Shown piece by piece: positions 8,165 through 16,659 of a stretch of DNA of 64,000 nt; positions within the stretch are counted from its first letter, which is position 1, and each line of letters opens with the position of its first letter. The translations under genes and the position numbers were made by a program. This DNA is from Streptosporangium subroseum (GTDB lineage Bacteria > Actinomycetota > Actinomycetes > Streptosporangiales > Streptosporangiaceae). Under the pieces are notes generated by a model, which was given only the letters and a program-made list of their open reading frames with translations, made no database searches and had not been told where the DNA came from. Where the stretch lies: contig NZ_FZOD01000020.1 in the NCBI RefSeq assembly GCF_900188345.1, positions 1 to 64,000 on the forward strand. Reading direction: 5' to 3'.

Positions 8165-8974
8165 TCAGGACACCAGCTCGATCCAGTCGCCGTGATCGGC
8201 GCCGCGCAGGAGGCCGGAGAGTCCGGCGTCGTCGAAGGCCCGGTCGATCTCGGTACGACCCTCGGTGAAATGGGCCCATCCGTCGTAGTGCGCGGGAATG
8301 ACGATGGGCGCACCCAGCACGGCCGCGACCGCACCGGCGCGCTCGCTGGTGAGCGTGAGATGCCTGCCCCCCTGCCTCACGGGCACGGCGGCCGCCCCGA
8401 CGAAGAGCACGGCCACGTCGATGGGGCCCACACGCCGGGCGATCTCGGCGACCGTGCCGACCGACGCGTTGTCTCCGCTGACATAAACGGTGGGGAGGCC
8501 CTGGCCCGACAGGACGAACCCGGTGACCTCGCAGGTCACGTGACCGTCCTCGTCCCGGTCGCCGTCCTCCGGGCCGTGTACGGCAGGCACGGCACGAATC
8601 TCCAGGGACCCGCCCCCGTCCGCCCGGGGGAGCTCATGGGTGGTCCAGGAGGCGAGCCCGACGGCGGGCGGGCCCAGCCGCCGCGCGGTCACCGGTCCGG
8701 TCAGCAGCACCGGCGCGGCCAGCGCGAACGCCCGACCGCTTTCGTCGAGGTTGTCCGGGTGGAGATCATGGCTGACCAGCACCGCGTCGACGGCGCCGAC
8801 CTCCGCCTCGGAAGCCGCGGGACCGGCGAGCTTGATCAGGGGTGTCTTGGGGCCCGGGGCGTCGAAGGTGGGGTCGGCGACGATCCTCAGGCCGCCGATG
8901 TCGATCACCGTCGTCGGTCCTCCGAGCACGGTGATCGCGCACTTCTGTCGCGCGGGCCCGATGCGATATGTCAT
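8165..8974 (-). CDS. metallo-beta-lactamase-fold hydrolase (UlaG-like)
   Basis: 269 residues of the metallo-beta-lactamase fold, of the branch resembling L-ascorbate-6-phosphate lactonase. Metal motifs: VSHDLHPDNLDE (His, His and Asp of the HxxxDH-type loop in its variant spacing), PAVHG, SGDN and PAHYDGW. No signal peptide, so cytoplasmic. The ATG at 8974 follows an AAGGAG site. Such enzymes hydrolyse lactones, phosphodiesters or related esters; the substrate is unknown. A short dyad (AGACCAGTCT) 17 nt upstream may be a repressor site. It is transcribed divergently from nothing recognisable and converges on the sugar dehydrogenase. Confidence 0.85.
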   Translation of the reverse strand: MTYRIGPARQKCAITVLGGPTTVIDIGGLRIVADPTFDAPGPKTPLIKLAGPAASEAEVGAVDAVLVSHDLHPDNLDESGRAFALAAPVLLTGPVTARRLGPPAVGLASWTTHELPRADGGGSLEIRAVPAVHGPEDGDRDEDGHVTCEVTGFVLSGQGLPTVYVSGDNASVGTVAEIARRVGPIDVAVLFVGAAAVPVRQGGRHLTLTSERAGAVAAVLGAPIVIPAHYDGWAHFTEGRTEIDRAFDDAGLSGLLRGADHGDWIELVS

Positions 8975-8990
8975 GAAACTCCTTCTGGAC

Positions 8991-9000
8991 AGACCAGTCT
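8991..9000. promoter_or_regulatory. short dyad upstream of the metallo-hydrolase
   Basis: AGACCAGTCT (AGAC-CA-GTCT) lies 17-26 nt before the start codon. It resembles core TetR-family operators, but no TetR gene is adjacent; only the symmetry and position support it. Confidence 0.3.
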
Positions 9001-9151
9001 CTTAACGACGTTTGTCATATGAGGTCTATGCCCCCACCGCCGCCAAGTCGATCAACCTGGCGGACGCGGGTGCAGGGAGGCCGGGCGGTCGGCTCGCTCG
9101 AATCCGGCCGCAGCTTCGGCTACCTCGACCACCTCGGTCCCCTCACCGTCG

Positions 9152-9967
9152 TCATCGTGTGGTCGTACGGAAGATCGGCCAGCAGATCTCGGTCAGCAGT
9201 TCGCCGTGCGGGTCGTCCTCCGGTGCGAGGTAGTTCTCACGGACCGGTCCGTCGACGCTGAGCAGCCGTTCGGCGACGTAGCTGCCGAGTGCGCCGTAGG
9301 TACGGTCGACATCGGCGTGCGTGCCGCGATGAACGGTCACGGCGAGCTCGGCCTCCGGGATCTCCACGATCATTACGCGGCCCGTCGCGCCCGACGTGGC
9401 CGAACTCGGGATGAACACGGTCGCCTCGCCGATCTCGTCGCCGAACAGTTCGGGCGCGTACAGGCCGCCCGCCGGTCCCGACGGCGTGTGCCGGCCGGCG
9501 TTCAGCGCGGATCGGATTTCGCGCAGCGCCCCCCGGTACCAGTCCCCGAAATCGGGAGTCGCCACCGTCGCGGTGATCGCCCACGCCCGCGTCGCCGGCA
9601 CCGAACGGAACTCGACCCCGATGGGGCGGCCGGTGGGTTCGAGCAGCTCGCGCAGTGACCCCACGGCTTCGCGGGTCTCCCGCAGGTGCGTCTCCATGCG
9701 CCGCAGGTGAGCACCGATGATCTGGTTACGCCGGTCGACGTCGTCGGTGGCCAGCACCGCTCTGATGTCGGGCACCGACATGCCCAGCGTGCGGAAGCGC
9801 CGGATGATCTGCGCGGTCCGCAACTGGCTCGTGTCGTAGTGCCGGTAACCGTTGAAGGCGTCGATATGGGCCGGCTCCAGCAGCCCCAGCTCGTGGTAGT
9901 GCCGCAACGCCTTCTTGCTCAACTGGGACATCACCGAGAACTCGCCAATGGTCAGCTGCGCCGGCAT
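9152..9967 (-). CDS. MerR-family regulator with GyrI-like effector domain
   Basis: 271 residues from the ATG at 9967 (GAAGGAG directly upstream), not the longer upstream ORF, whose first 90 codons lack protein-like character. Residues 1-75 are a MerR winged helix-turn-helix (TIGEFSVMSQLSKKALRHYHELGLL, FNGYRHYD). A coiled-coil dimerisation helix (about 80-120) is followed by a GyrI-like/AraC-effector small-molecule domain (about 130-271), as in BmrR/TipA-like regulators. Downstream of the SnoaL-like gene on the same strand (107 nt gap). The shared operator at 10499-10525 suggests it controls both that gene and the divergent SDR gene. The ligand is unknown. Confidence 0.9.
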   Translation of the reverse strand: MPAQLTIGEFSVMSQLSKKALRHYHELGLLEPAHIDAFNGYRHYDTSQLRTAQIIRRFRTLGMSVPDIRAVLATDDVDRRNQIIGAHLRRMETHLRETREAVGSLRELLEPTGRPIGVEFRSVPATRAWAITATVATPDFGDWYRGALREIRSALNAGRHTPSGPAGGLYAPELFGDEIGEATVFIPSSATSGATGRVMIVEIPEAELAVTVHRGTHADVDRTYGALGSYVAERLLSVDGPVRENYLAPEDDPHGELLTEICWPIFRTTTR

Positions 9968-10074
9968 CTCCTTCTCCCTCGATCGCCGGCCGAACGGGCC
10001 GGGACTGCGGTATCCGGCCTCGTCCGTGATCTTCCAGTCGCGCGGCGACGCCCACTCGGAAAGTCCGCCGGATG

Positions 10075-10413
10075 TCATCCGACGATACGCAGGGCGGCGA
10101 CCAGCCCCCCGCGCAGGGTGAAGTCGAAGGTGAGATCCACCAGGCCGCCGGGGAAGTTCCCCTCGACACGCACCATCACCCGGTGGCGCTCCTCCGTCAC
10201 CGGCTGGTCGCCGGTGACCGTGGTCGTATACGTCCACGTGCTGAGTCCGTGCTCACGCCATTGGAAGATCTCCTCTCGGCCGACGTAGGTCCTGCCCTCG
10301 TCCTCGACGGTGCCGTCGACGGTGAAGCAGTCGGCGGCCATGCGCGAGTCATGCGTATCGGACGCGTGCAGATAGCGGGTGATGACTTCGGGGACGGTGT
10401 CCGTGGTGGTCAT
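10075..10413 (-). CDS. SnoaL-like / NTF2-fold small protein
   Basis: 112 residues from the ATG at 10413 (GAGGAG 6 nt upstream), beginning MTTTDTVPEVITRYL. The pattern (helical start, DCFTVDGTVEDEGRTYVGREEIF, then the curved beta-sheet ending LTFDFTLRGGLVAALRIVG) is that of SnoaL-like NTF2-fold proteins that act as cyclases, isomerases or ketosteroid-type hydrolases. Same strand as the MerR gene and divergent from the SDR gene, with the MerR operator between. MerR/SDR/SnoaL trios are common actinomycete cassettes; the substrate is not evident. Confidence 0.8.
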   Translation of the reverse strand: MTTTDTVPEVITRYLHASDTHDSRMAADCFTVDGTVEDEGRTYVGREEIFQWREHGLSTWTYTTTVTGDQPVTEERHRVMVRVEGNFPGGLVDLTFDFTLRGGLVAALRIVG

Positions 10414-10498
10414 GGTGATCTCCTCGACGGGGCCGGGATGCGGGGCGGTCGTCTCACTGAGGTGGGCGGCGTCATGCCGCATCGCTCGAAGCCGAGGT

Positions 10499-10525
10499 TT
10501 GACCTTCCCCTAGCGGCAAGGTCAA
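10499..10525. promoter_or_regulatory. MerR-type operator in a divergent promoter
   Basis: Perfect inverted repeat TTGACCTT (10499-10506) - 11 nt - AAGGTCAA (10518-10525). On the + strand TTGACC can be a -35 box followed by a 19-nt spacer, the lengthened spacing typical of MerR-activated promoters, before AAGCCT at 10524-10529. The minus strand has the same geometry. It lies 66 nt before the SDR start and 85 nt before the SnoaL start, so it probably serves both. Confidence 0.8.
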
Positions 10526-10591
10526 GCCTTCCGGTGACGGGCGTGCACGAGATGTGCCAACCGGAACCGTCGCGAAGGGAGTGGAAAAGCC

Positions 10592-11371
<780 letters not shown>

Positions 11372-11505
11372 ATCCGGCCCGATGCGAGCTTGAGATCGGC
11401 GGCCCGCGGCGCAGAGGTGGAGCGATCTTCTGGGGTAAATAAGGTGAGATCATCGGGAGTTTTCGATAGTTTCGCCTCGTCGGCCCCCAACGGATTGGAT
11501 CAATC

Positions 11506-12240
11506 GTGGCGACGAAGCTCAACCAGATCCTCGCTGTGGAGAAGGGCGTCAAGTCCGACACCCAGCGCAAGGTGACCGACGCCTATCACGTGATCCAGAA
11601 GCTCCCCTTGCTGTCGGGTCTCTCCCGTACGTACCAGCCCATCGACGACGAGGGCGAGAGCCTGCCCCCGGAGTCCACCCGGGTACAGGTCAAGGCCGAC
11701 GACGTTCTCCGTGACGTCGGCAAGACGCTGACCCGCCTGTTCGACGTGACCGCGACGAAGGACTGGACGAACACCGTCGCCCGCGCCGACGTCGTCGTGG
11801 ACGGGCGCACGCTTCTTGAGGACGTGCCGGTCACCTACCTGCTCTTCCTGGAGAAGCAGCTCACCGACATCCACACGATGATCTCGAAGCTGCCCACCCT
11901 GGACCCGTCGGAGACGTGGACGCTGGACGCCTCCACCGACTCCTACCGGACCGAGCCGGTCAAGACGACCCGGACCAAGAAGGTTCTGCGCAACCACGTC
12001 AAGGCCGAGGCGACGGAGAAGCACCCCGCCCAGGTCGACGTGTACACCGAGGACATCGTCGTCGGCTACTGGACCAAGGTCGCGTTCTCCGGCGCGATGC
12101 CCGCCGCCCAGGTCCGCGCGCTGATCGAGCGGGTCACGAAGCTGCAGGACGCCGTGAAGTTCGCCCGCGAGGAGGCGAACGTCACCGACGTCACGGACCG
12201 CAAGGTCGGCGACGCCATTTTCGGCTACCTCTTCGGGTAG
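11506..12240 (+). CDS. conserved hypothetical protein upstream of the Y-RNA-like pair
   Basis: 244 residues from a GTG start, without signal peptide or membrane segment. It is charged and rich in Lys/Asp/Thr with several predicted helices: an N-terminal segment (LNQILAVEKGVKSDTQRK), a middle part (LEDVPVTYLLFLEKQLTDIHTMISKLP) and a C-terminal helix (AQVRALIERVTKLQDAVKFAREEANV). I recognise no catalytic motif. It is not a Ro60/TROVE protein (too short, no vWA-like motifs). The stop codon is only 37 nt before the first structured RNA and no terminator intervenes until 12676, so protein and RNAs probably share a transcript. An RNA-binding or RNA-handling role is an inference from that linkage. 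Confidence 0.75.
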   Translation: MATKLNQILAVEKGVKSDTQRKVTDAYHVIQKLPLLSGLSRTYQPIDDEGESLPPESTRVQVKADDVLRDVGKTLTRLFDVTATKDWTNTVARADVVVDGRTLLEDVPVTYLLFLEKQLTDIHTMISKLPTLDPSETWTLDASTDSYRTEPVKTTRTKKVLRNHVKAEATEKHPAQVDVYTEDIVVGYWTKVAFSGAMPAAQVRALIERVTKLQDAVKFAREEANVTDVTDRKVGDAIFGYLFG

Positions 12241-12277
12241 CCCCACGGACCCCCTCGCCTCGTGCGAGGGTGCGCTA

Positions 12278-12496
12278 GGAGCGCAGGCTGAAACTGAAGC
12301 TGAAACTGAAGAACGGCCCAAGCGGAGGTTCGAATCCTCCCCCCGGCACGACAAGGTGAGGAGCAAACGGTGAGGCGAGGGAACAGCGACGACTGCGCCT
12401 CACCTGATTCGCGCCTGTTGTCCCGCAACAGCGACACACCCCTGCCGGGGTAGCCCAAATGGTAGAGGCAGCCGATCAACCTCAGGCTCTCGCTCC
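12278..12496 (+). ncRNA. Y-RNA-like RNA with permuted tRNA module (unit 1)
   Basis: tRNA parts occur in permuted order. T-arm GGAGG-TTCGAAT-CCTCC (12324-12340) is followed by acceptor 3' strand CCCCGGC (12341-12347) and A. After a 96-nt insert comes acceptor 5' strand GCCGGGG (12444-12450), fully complementary, then TA and a D-arm GCC-CAAATGGTAGA-GGC (12453-12469). Flanks can pair: CGGC (12314-12317) with GCCG (12471-12474), and outermost GGAGCG (12278-12283) with CGCTCC (12491-12496). The insert folds into two hairpins of its own: GGTGAGGCG/CGCCTCACC (12369-12377/12396-12404) and CTGTTG/CAACAG (12415-12420/12426-12431). A 12-nt direct repeat (CTGAAACTGAAG, 12288-12311) lies in the 5' flank. 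This order is that of bacterial YrlA Y RNAs. Exact ends are uncertain. Confidence 0.65.
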
Positions 12497-12517
12497 AGAC
12501 TCAGTATTTACCGTCGA

Positions 12518-12654
12518 GTGCCAGATCAACCGAGAGTGGACGGAGATTGCTGAGATGCCGGTTCGAATCCGGCTCGGGGCTCCACCTGCCCCGATGGCTT
12601 AATGGTAGAGCGCACATCGTCAGGACTGATCCACCTCTTAAACGCGGCTGGCAC
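12518..12654 (+). ncRNA. Y-RNA-like RNA with permuted tRNA module (unit 2, YrlA-like)
   Basis: The clearest of the two. Helices from outside inward: GTGCCAG (12518-12524) with CTGGCAC (12648-12654); AGAGTGGA (12533-12540) with TCCA-C-CTCT (12630-12638, one bulged C); CTGAGAT (12550-12556) with ATC-G-TCAG (12616-12623, one bulged G). Then the tRNA module in permuted order: T-arm GCCGG-TTCGAAT-CCGGC (12557-12573), acceptor strand TCGGGGC (12574-12580), 7-nt loop TCCACCT, acceptor strand GCCCCGA (12588-12594), and D-arm GCT..AGC with GGTAGAG (12597-12611). A long end-stem carrying a bulged C plus a closed tRNA-like head is the architecture of Ro60-binding Y RNAs. It shares GATC(A/C)ACCTC with unit 1 (12474 and 12628). 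The terminator at 12676 follows. Confidence 0.75.
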
Positions 12655-12675
12655 CGCAATATGGCGGTACTTCCA

Positions 12676-12715
12676 GACCCCGGGGCTAGGGTAAGCCCCG
12701 GGGTCGCTCCTTTTC
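12676..12715 (+). terminator. rho-independent terminator after the Y-RNA-like pair
   Basis: GACCCCGGGGCT (12676-12687), 6-nt loop, AGCCCCGGGGTC (12694-12705): a perfect 12-bp stem followed by GCTCCTTTT. It is the first strong terminator after the hypothetical gene at 11506, which supports a single protein-plus-two-RNA transcript. Confidence 0.85.
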
Positions 12716-12849
12716 CCGGCCCTCGAATCACCGGCACTCGAAACGTGCTCCGCGGCGGAGTCCGGTCGACGAGAATCCGGATGGCCGCCCGGGATTTTCC
12801 GAGCGGCCGACCAGGCGGATCAGTGATGTCTAGGCGCGCCGGTGGGGTG

Positions 12850-14919
12850 TCACCACGCGGACGGCGCCGGCGGTGCGACGACCGGCGGGCGGTCGTCGCA
12901 GGTGATGGTGTTCGGCAGCTCCCACGGGGCGAGCCAGGGGCCGGTGGTGCCGCCCCCGTCGTTGCCGCCGAGGTCCGTCAGCGAGAACTCCGAACCGGTG
13001 GGCGGGAAGTTGAACGACCCGCAGTTGTTGACGCCGACCGCGCCGACGTTGCGGGCGTCCACGTTCTCGAAGGAGGCGGACCCCTTCACACGGGCGCTGA
13101 CCACCGAGGTGCCCGTGCCGTCGACCTTGGTGTCCTTGAAGTGGACGTTCGTGATCGAGTACAGGTCCTTCACCGGCCAGTCGCTGACCAGCATGATCGC
13201 GTTGTAGGTGCTGTCGAGGAAGTTGTTCCCGACCACCTGGATGTCCGCGTCGATGTTCTTCTCGAGCGCGTAGAACCAGATGGCTCCCAGGCCGATGTTC
13301 CAGTTCAGCTCGTACGTACCGGCCCTGGCGGTGGTGTTGTTCTTGATCCACAGGTGGCCGGTGAACGCCTCGGCTCCGAAGCGGGACCCGACGTGGATGC
13401 CGCTGCCCTCCCGGATCGGGTCGGCGACGAGGTTGTTCGAGACGGTGTTGTCCGTACCGCCGTAGATGGCGATGCCGTTCGCGAGCGTCGGCGTCTGCAC
13501 GGTGTTGTGGTCGAACGTGTTGCCGGTGTTGGCGGTCTTCTCGGCCCACATGGCGAGGCCGTCGTCACCCGTGTTGCGGATGAAGTTGTTCGACACGACC
13601 GAGTTCGTGACGCCGGTGTGGAAGTTGATGGCGTCGGCGATCTGGTCGACGATGACGTTGTTGGTGATCCGCAGGTTCGTCATCGGTCCGTCGAACCACA
13701 TGCCCACCTTGGTGTGGCGGATGTGGAGGCCGTCGATGGTCGAGTTGCTCATCGCCCCGCCGATGCCGTTCACCTGGTCGGTGTCGATGCGCTCGCGGAC
13801 GTCACCCTCGATCGCGAAACCGGACAGGTGGACATCCTTGCTTCCACCGGCCGCCGCGTCCTTGCCGTAGAAGCCGACGCCGGTGTGCACCGAGCCGTCG
13901 GGGGCCGGGGTGCTGAGGGCGACCTCGCGACCCTTGATGATCGTGTACCAGCTGCCGGCGCCCTCGATCGTCACGTTGTCGACGATGATGTGGCGGTTCA
14001 CCTGGTAGGTGCCCGGCGGGATGTAGACCTTGAGGTGGCTGCGCTTCGCGAAGGCGATCGCCTTGTCGAGCGCGTCGGCGGAGTCGCGCCGGCCGGACGG
14101 GTCGGCGCCGAACGCCAGCACGTTCGCCGCGAGGAGCCTGACGTGCGGCGCGCCGACGAGCTCCGAGTCGAGCAGGTCGATGACGGTCGAGGCGGTGTTG
14201 CTCCCGGCGGGAACCGTGAGCCGCACCTTGTCACCCGCGCGGTACGTCTTGCCGAGCAGGAGTCGCTGCTCGTCGTAGAAGTGCATCGGGCGGAACGGCT
14301 TGGTGATCGTCGGAGTCGGCGTCGTGGCGCTGGGCACGCAGGCGCACTCGGTGATCCACCAGTCGGGGTGCAGCAGATCGGCGTTCGGGTTGTTCGAGAA
14401 CTGGTACTGGTTGTACAGCCACGCGTACTGCGACGTGAGGGTCATCACCTTCTTGGCCCCGCCGTTCACCGTGACGTTGAGCGGCGCGGTGATGCCGCCG
14501 CCGTCCGGCGCGTCCGGGATGCTGTAGCGCACGGTGATCGCGTTGGCCGCGCTCGGCAGCGTGAACTCGACGTACTGTCCCGACGTCAGCTTGACCGCCT
14601 TACGGCCGGACGCCTCCGCCGGCAGCGTGTAGGCGGTACGGTCCGGGCCGATGGTCGTGCCGTTCGTCGTGGCGTTCTCCGCCTCCTGCTCGACGAAGTC
14701 GACGTCGGCGCCCCGGCCCGCGACGAGCGACGGGGCGAGGGCGGCGCGCGTCACGACGGGGGCCGCGGAGCCGTTCGGGCCCCTGTTGGCAAGGGCCGGG
14801 GCGGCGAGGGCGACGCTGAGACCGACGGTGGCCGCGGTCACCGCTGCGACCGCCACCGTGCTCCTTCGAGGTGGCCTGCTGGACCACCTCGCTACAGCTC
14901 CTGTGATGCTGCGTGACAT
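12850..14919 (-). CDS. secreted GH87 alpha-1,3-glucanase / mycodextranase-like
   Basis: 689 residues from the ATG at 14919 (MSRSITGAV); an upstream in-frame GTG at 14949 is possible. A signal peptide with a twin-arginine-like RRST before a long hydrophobic stretch ends near ALA. An N-terminal CBM6-like part (about 60-250) precedes a right-handed parallel beta-helix (about 265-640). The three GH87 catalytic aspartates are visible: D429 in DAINF and D452-D453 in GDDGLA, spaced 23 and 24 apart as in characterised bacterial alpha-1,3-glucanases. It should degrade fungal-wall alpha-1,3-glucan or mutan outside the cell. Monocistronic; the CGAAA-TAG-TTTCG dyad 130 nt upstream may be a LacI-type sugar-responsive operator. 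Confidence 0.85.
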   Translation of the reverse strand: MSRSITGAVARWSSRPPRRSTVAVAAVTAATVGLSVALAAPALANRGPNGSAAPVVTRAALAPSLVAGRGADVDFVEQEAENATTNGTTIGPDRTAYTLPAEASGRKAVKLTSGQYVEFTLPSAANAITVRYSIPDAPDGGGITAPLNVTVNGGAKKVMTLTSQYAWLYNQYQFSNNPNADLLHPDWWITECACVPSATTPTPTITKPFRPMHFYDEQRLLLGKTYRAGDKVRLTVPAGSNTASTVIDLLDSELVGAPHVRLLAANVLAFGADPSGRRDSADALDKAIAFAKRSHLKVYIPPGTYQVNRHIIVDNVTIEGAGSWYTIIKGREVALSTPAPDGSVHTGVGFYGKDAAAGGSKDVHLSGFAIEGDVRERIDTDQVNGIGGAMSNSTIDGLHIRHTKVGMWFDGPMTNLRITNNVIVDQIADAINFHTGVTNSVVSNNFIRNTGDDGLAMWAEKTANTGNTFDHNTVQTPTLANGIAIYGGTDNTVSNNLVADPIREGSGIHVGSRFGAEAFTGHLWIKNNTTARAGTYELNWNIGLGAIWFYALEKNIDADIQVVGNNFLDSTYNAIMLVSDWPVKDLYSITNVHFKDTKVDGTGTSVVSARVKGSASFENVDARNVGAVGVNNCGSFNFPPTGSEFSLTDLGGNDGGGTTGPWLAPWELPNTITCDDRPPVVAPPAPSAW

Positions 14920-15048
14920 CGAATGCTCGTTTCTCTGGGGGGTGAACACCTGAGGGTGCTCGAGGCGGAGCGGAGGGTATGAGGGTGACGGACGTTATGG
15001 GGGTGAGGTGACATTAAAACCCCGATGCCTCGTTCCACAAGGTTCCTG

Positions 15049-15061
15049 CGAAATAGTTTCG
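15049..15061. promoter_or_regulatory. CGAAA-N3-TTTCG dyad upstream of GH87
   Basis: Perfect inverted repeat CGAAA-TAG-TTTCG. CGAAA/TTTCG dyads precede LacI-controlled glycoside-hydrolase genes in actinomycetes. No LacI gene is in the window. Position (130 nt upstream of the GH87 start) and symmetry are the only support. Confidence 0.4.
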
Positions 15062-15418
15062 TAACCTTGCTCTGTAGCTTCTGCCGTCTTTTGGGTTTTT
15101 GCGCGGCCTTCCGCGAGTCGTTGCGAAGTCTCGCGGCGCACGACCGGCCGCAACGCGAAGTGAACGGGGGACACCGGCCCGGCCGAACACCGCCGGCCGC
15201 GACTCGGCCACACGTTGCCGGGCACGCCCAAGGCGATCCGGGGCTCATCGGGGCAGGCGTCAGCGGGCGGTCGCCGTGGCTGTCATCACCCGGGTCCCGC
15301 ACCGGGCATCAGGGGGATCCCGCGCTCCGGGACCGTCCGCACGGCGGTTTCACCCGCCCGGAGCCGCCTCAGGGGAGCATGCCGGTGCCGAGGGCGAGAT
15401 CGCCTCGGCAGGAACCTC
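15062..15418. other. intergenic, no supported gene
   Basis: GC-rich stretch between the divergent GH87 promoter side and the end of the spermidine-synthase-like gene. Open frames exist on both strands but none has a ribosome site together with protein-like composition. I see no RNA or repeat structure. Confidence 0.5.
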
Positions 15419-16129
15419 TCATCTCGCCACGTAGACGGTGTTGGTCGACTCGCGGCCCTGGAGCGGGTTGTGGAAGCCGACGACGTGGGCCTCCGACGTC
15501 GCGAAGACCTCGGCGAGCACGGCTTGGAAGTCCTCGTCCGGCGGGTCGTTCGACCAGAGGGCGAAGACGCCGTCCTGACGGAGGTGGGCGGCGAGCCGGC
15601 GCAGGCCCGCGGCGGTGTAGAAGGCGGCGTGGCTGGGATGCAGCACGTGGCGGGGCGTGTGGTCGACGTCCAGCAAAATGGCGTGGAAGCGTCGGCCCGG
15701 AGCCTCGGGGTCGAATCCCGAGGGAGTGTCGACCATCGCGAAGAAGTCACCGTGGACCAGGCGGCATCGAGGATCCGACGTCAGGCGGGCACCGACGGGG
15801 AGCAGCTTCTGCTCATGCCATTCGATCACTTCGCCGAGCGTCTCCACCACCACGAGCGAGCGCACCTCCGGATCTTCCAGCACGGCCTGGGCGGTGTAAC
15901 CGAGCCCGAGCCCGCCCACGACGACGTCGAAATCCGTGCCCGGCAGCTCCGCCAGCCCGAGCCGTGCGAGCGCGATCTCCGCCACCGTGAACAGGCTTGA
16001 CATGAGAAAGTCGTCGTCGAGCTTGATCTCGTAGACGTCGGTGCCGAGGGTGGGCTCCCGCCGGCGCCGCAGGCTGATCTCGCCGATCGGCGTCTGGCGC
16101 CAGTCGAGCTCCTCGAAACGCGCACTCAT
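15419..16129 (-). CDS. spermidine-synthase-like Rossmann protein
   Basis: 236 residues from the ATG at 16129 (MSARFEELDW); an in-frame start at 16180 is also possible. The core is a class I methyltransferase fold of the polyamine aminopropyltransferase branch: VVGGLGLGYTAQAVL (nucleotide or decarboxy-SAM loop), VVVETLGEVIEWH (acidic residue at the end of beta-2), RCRLVHGDFFAMV and ILLDVDHTP. The final region FALWSNDPPDEDF matches the family. The N-terminal beta domain is short, as in actinomycete SpeE-like proteins whose real substrate is unknown. Transcribed alone. True spermidine synthase activity is not assured. Confidence 0.75.
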   Translation of the reverse strand: MSARFEELDWRQTPIGEISLRRRREPTLGTDVYEIKLDDDFLMSSLFTVAEIALARLGLAELPGTDFDVVVGGLGLGYTAQAVLEDPEVRSLVVVETLGEVIEWHEQKLLPVGARLTSDPRCRLVHGDFFAMVDTPSGFDPEAPGRRFHAILLDVDHTPRHVLHPSHAAFYTAAGLRRLAAHLRQDGVFALWSNDPPDEDFQAVLAEVFATSEAHVVGFHNPLQGRESTNTVYVAR

Positions 16130-16389
16130 CGCATCCGCCCATTCCCCTTGCCGTCGATCTGCCCTGTGCGACTTGATCACGGCGCTCAGTCAGCGTACTC
16201 GCGGCGACGGCCTGGTCGCGCAGCGCTCTCGAAAGGCGACGTTCCCTCCTCCTGTCAATGGACAGACCAGCGGATAACCGGAAATTTCTCTCTTGGTGGA
16301 CCGTGAGTGGCAAAGCCCTGTCATACCGGGTCAAAGGCCCCTTCCAGGGGCATCGATAGAGGAGGAGGCTGGTAGGGGAGGTGTTCGTG

Positions 16390-16659
16390 ATGGAATCAAA
16401 GCAGTGGGATGTGCGGATCTTCATCAGCGAGGACGACAACGACGACGTCACCACCGCCAAGGCCGTGCTGATGACATCCAGCGGTGAAAGATACGAGAGC
16501 GTCGCGTACGCCCGGCGCAACCCGGACGACCCGCCCGTCCCGTCGATCGGCGACGAGCTGGCGGCGGGGCGTGCCCTGTACGAGCTGGCGGGCAAGCTGA
16601 TGAGGGATGGAGCCGAGGACGTCGCCGAACTGGCGGAGCATGCGTCCGGGGCATGGTGA
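16390..16659 (+). CDS. DUF1876 family protein
   Basis: 89 residues from the ATG at 16390, preceded by GGGGAGG; a GTG at 16381 is a weaker choice. The pattern KQWDVRIFISEDDNDDVTTAKAVL, YARRNPDDPPVPSIGDELAAGRAL and a closing helix matches small DUF1876 proteins of actinomycetes, whose fold is dsRBD-like and whose function is unknown. No signal peptide. Convergent with the DoxX gene and isolated on its strand. Confidence 0.85.
   Translation: MESKQWDVRIFISEDDNDDVTTAKAVLMTSSGERYESVAYARRNPDDPPVPSIGDELAAGRALYELAGKLMRDGAEDVAELAEHASGAW

Noticed and set aside
12514..12519. CIRCE-like TGGCACTC/GAGTGCCA heat-shock element
   Set aside because: The sequence GAGTGCCAG is explained by the 7-bp end helix of the Y-RNA-like unit 2; the paired half and 9-nt spacing of CIRCE are absent.
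12449..12584. Ordinary tRNA gene reading GCCGGGGTAGCCC...TCGGGGCTCCA as one linear tRNA
   Set aside because: The acceptor strands GCCGGGG and TCGGGGC are not complementary to each other, and no anticodon stem-loop of normal size lies between D-arm and T-arm. Each strand instead pairs perfectly with the neighbouring unit half in permuted order.
12582..12584. Encoded CCA tail of a tRNA
   Set aside because: The CCA falls in the 7-nt loop that closes the acceptor-like helix of unit 2, so it is probably part of the loop rather than a 3' end.
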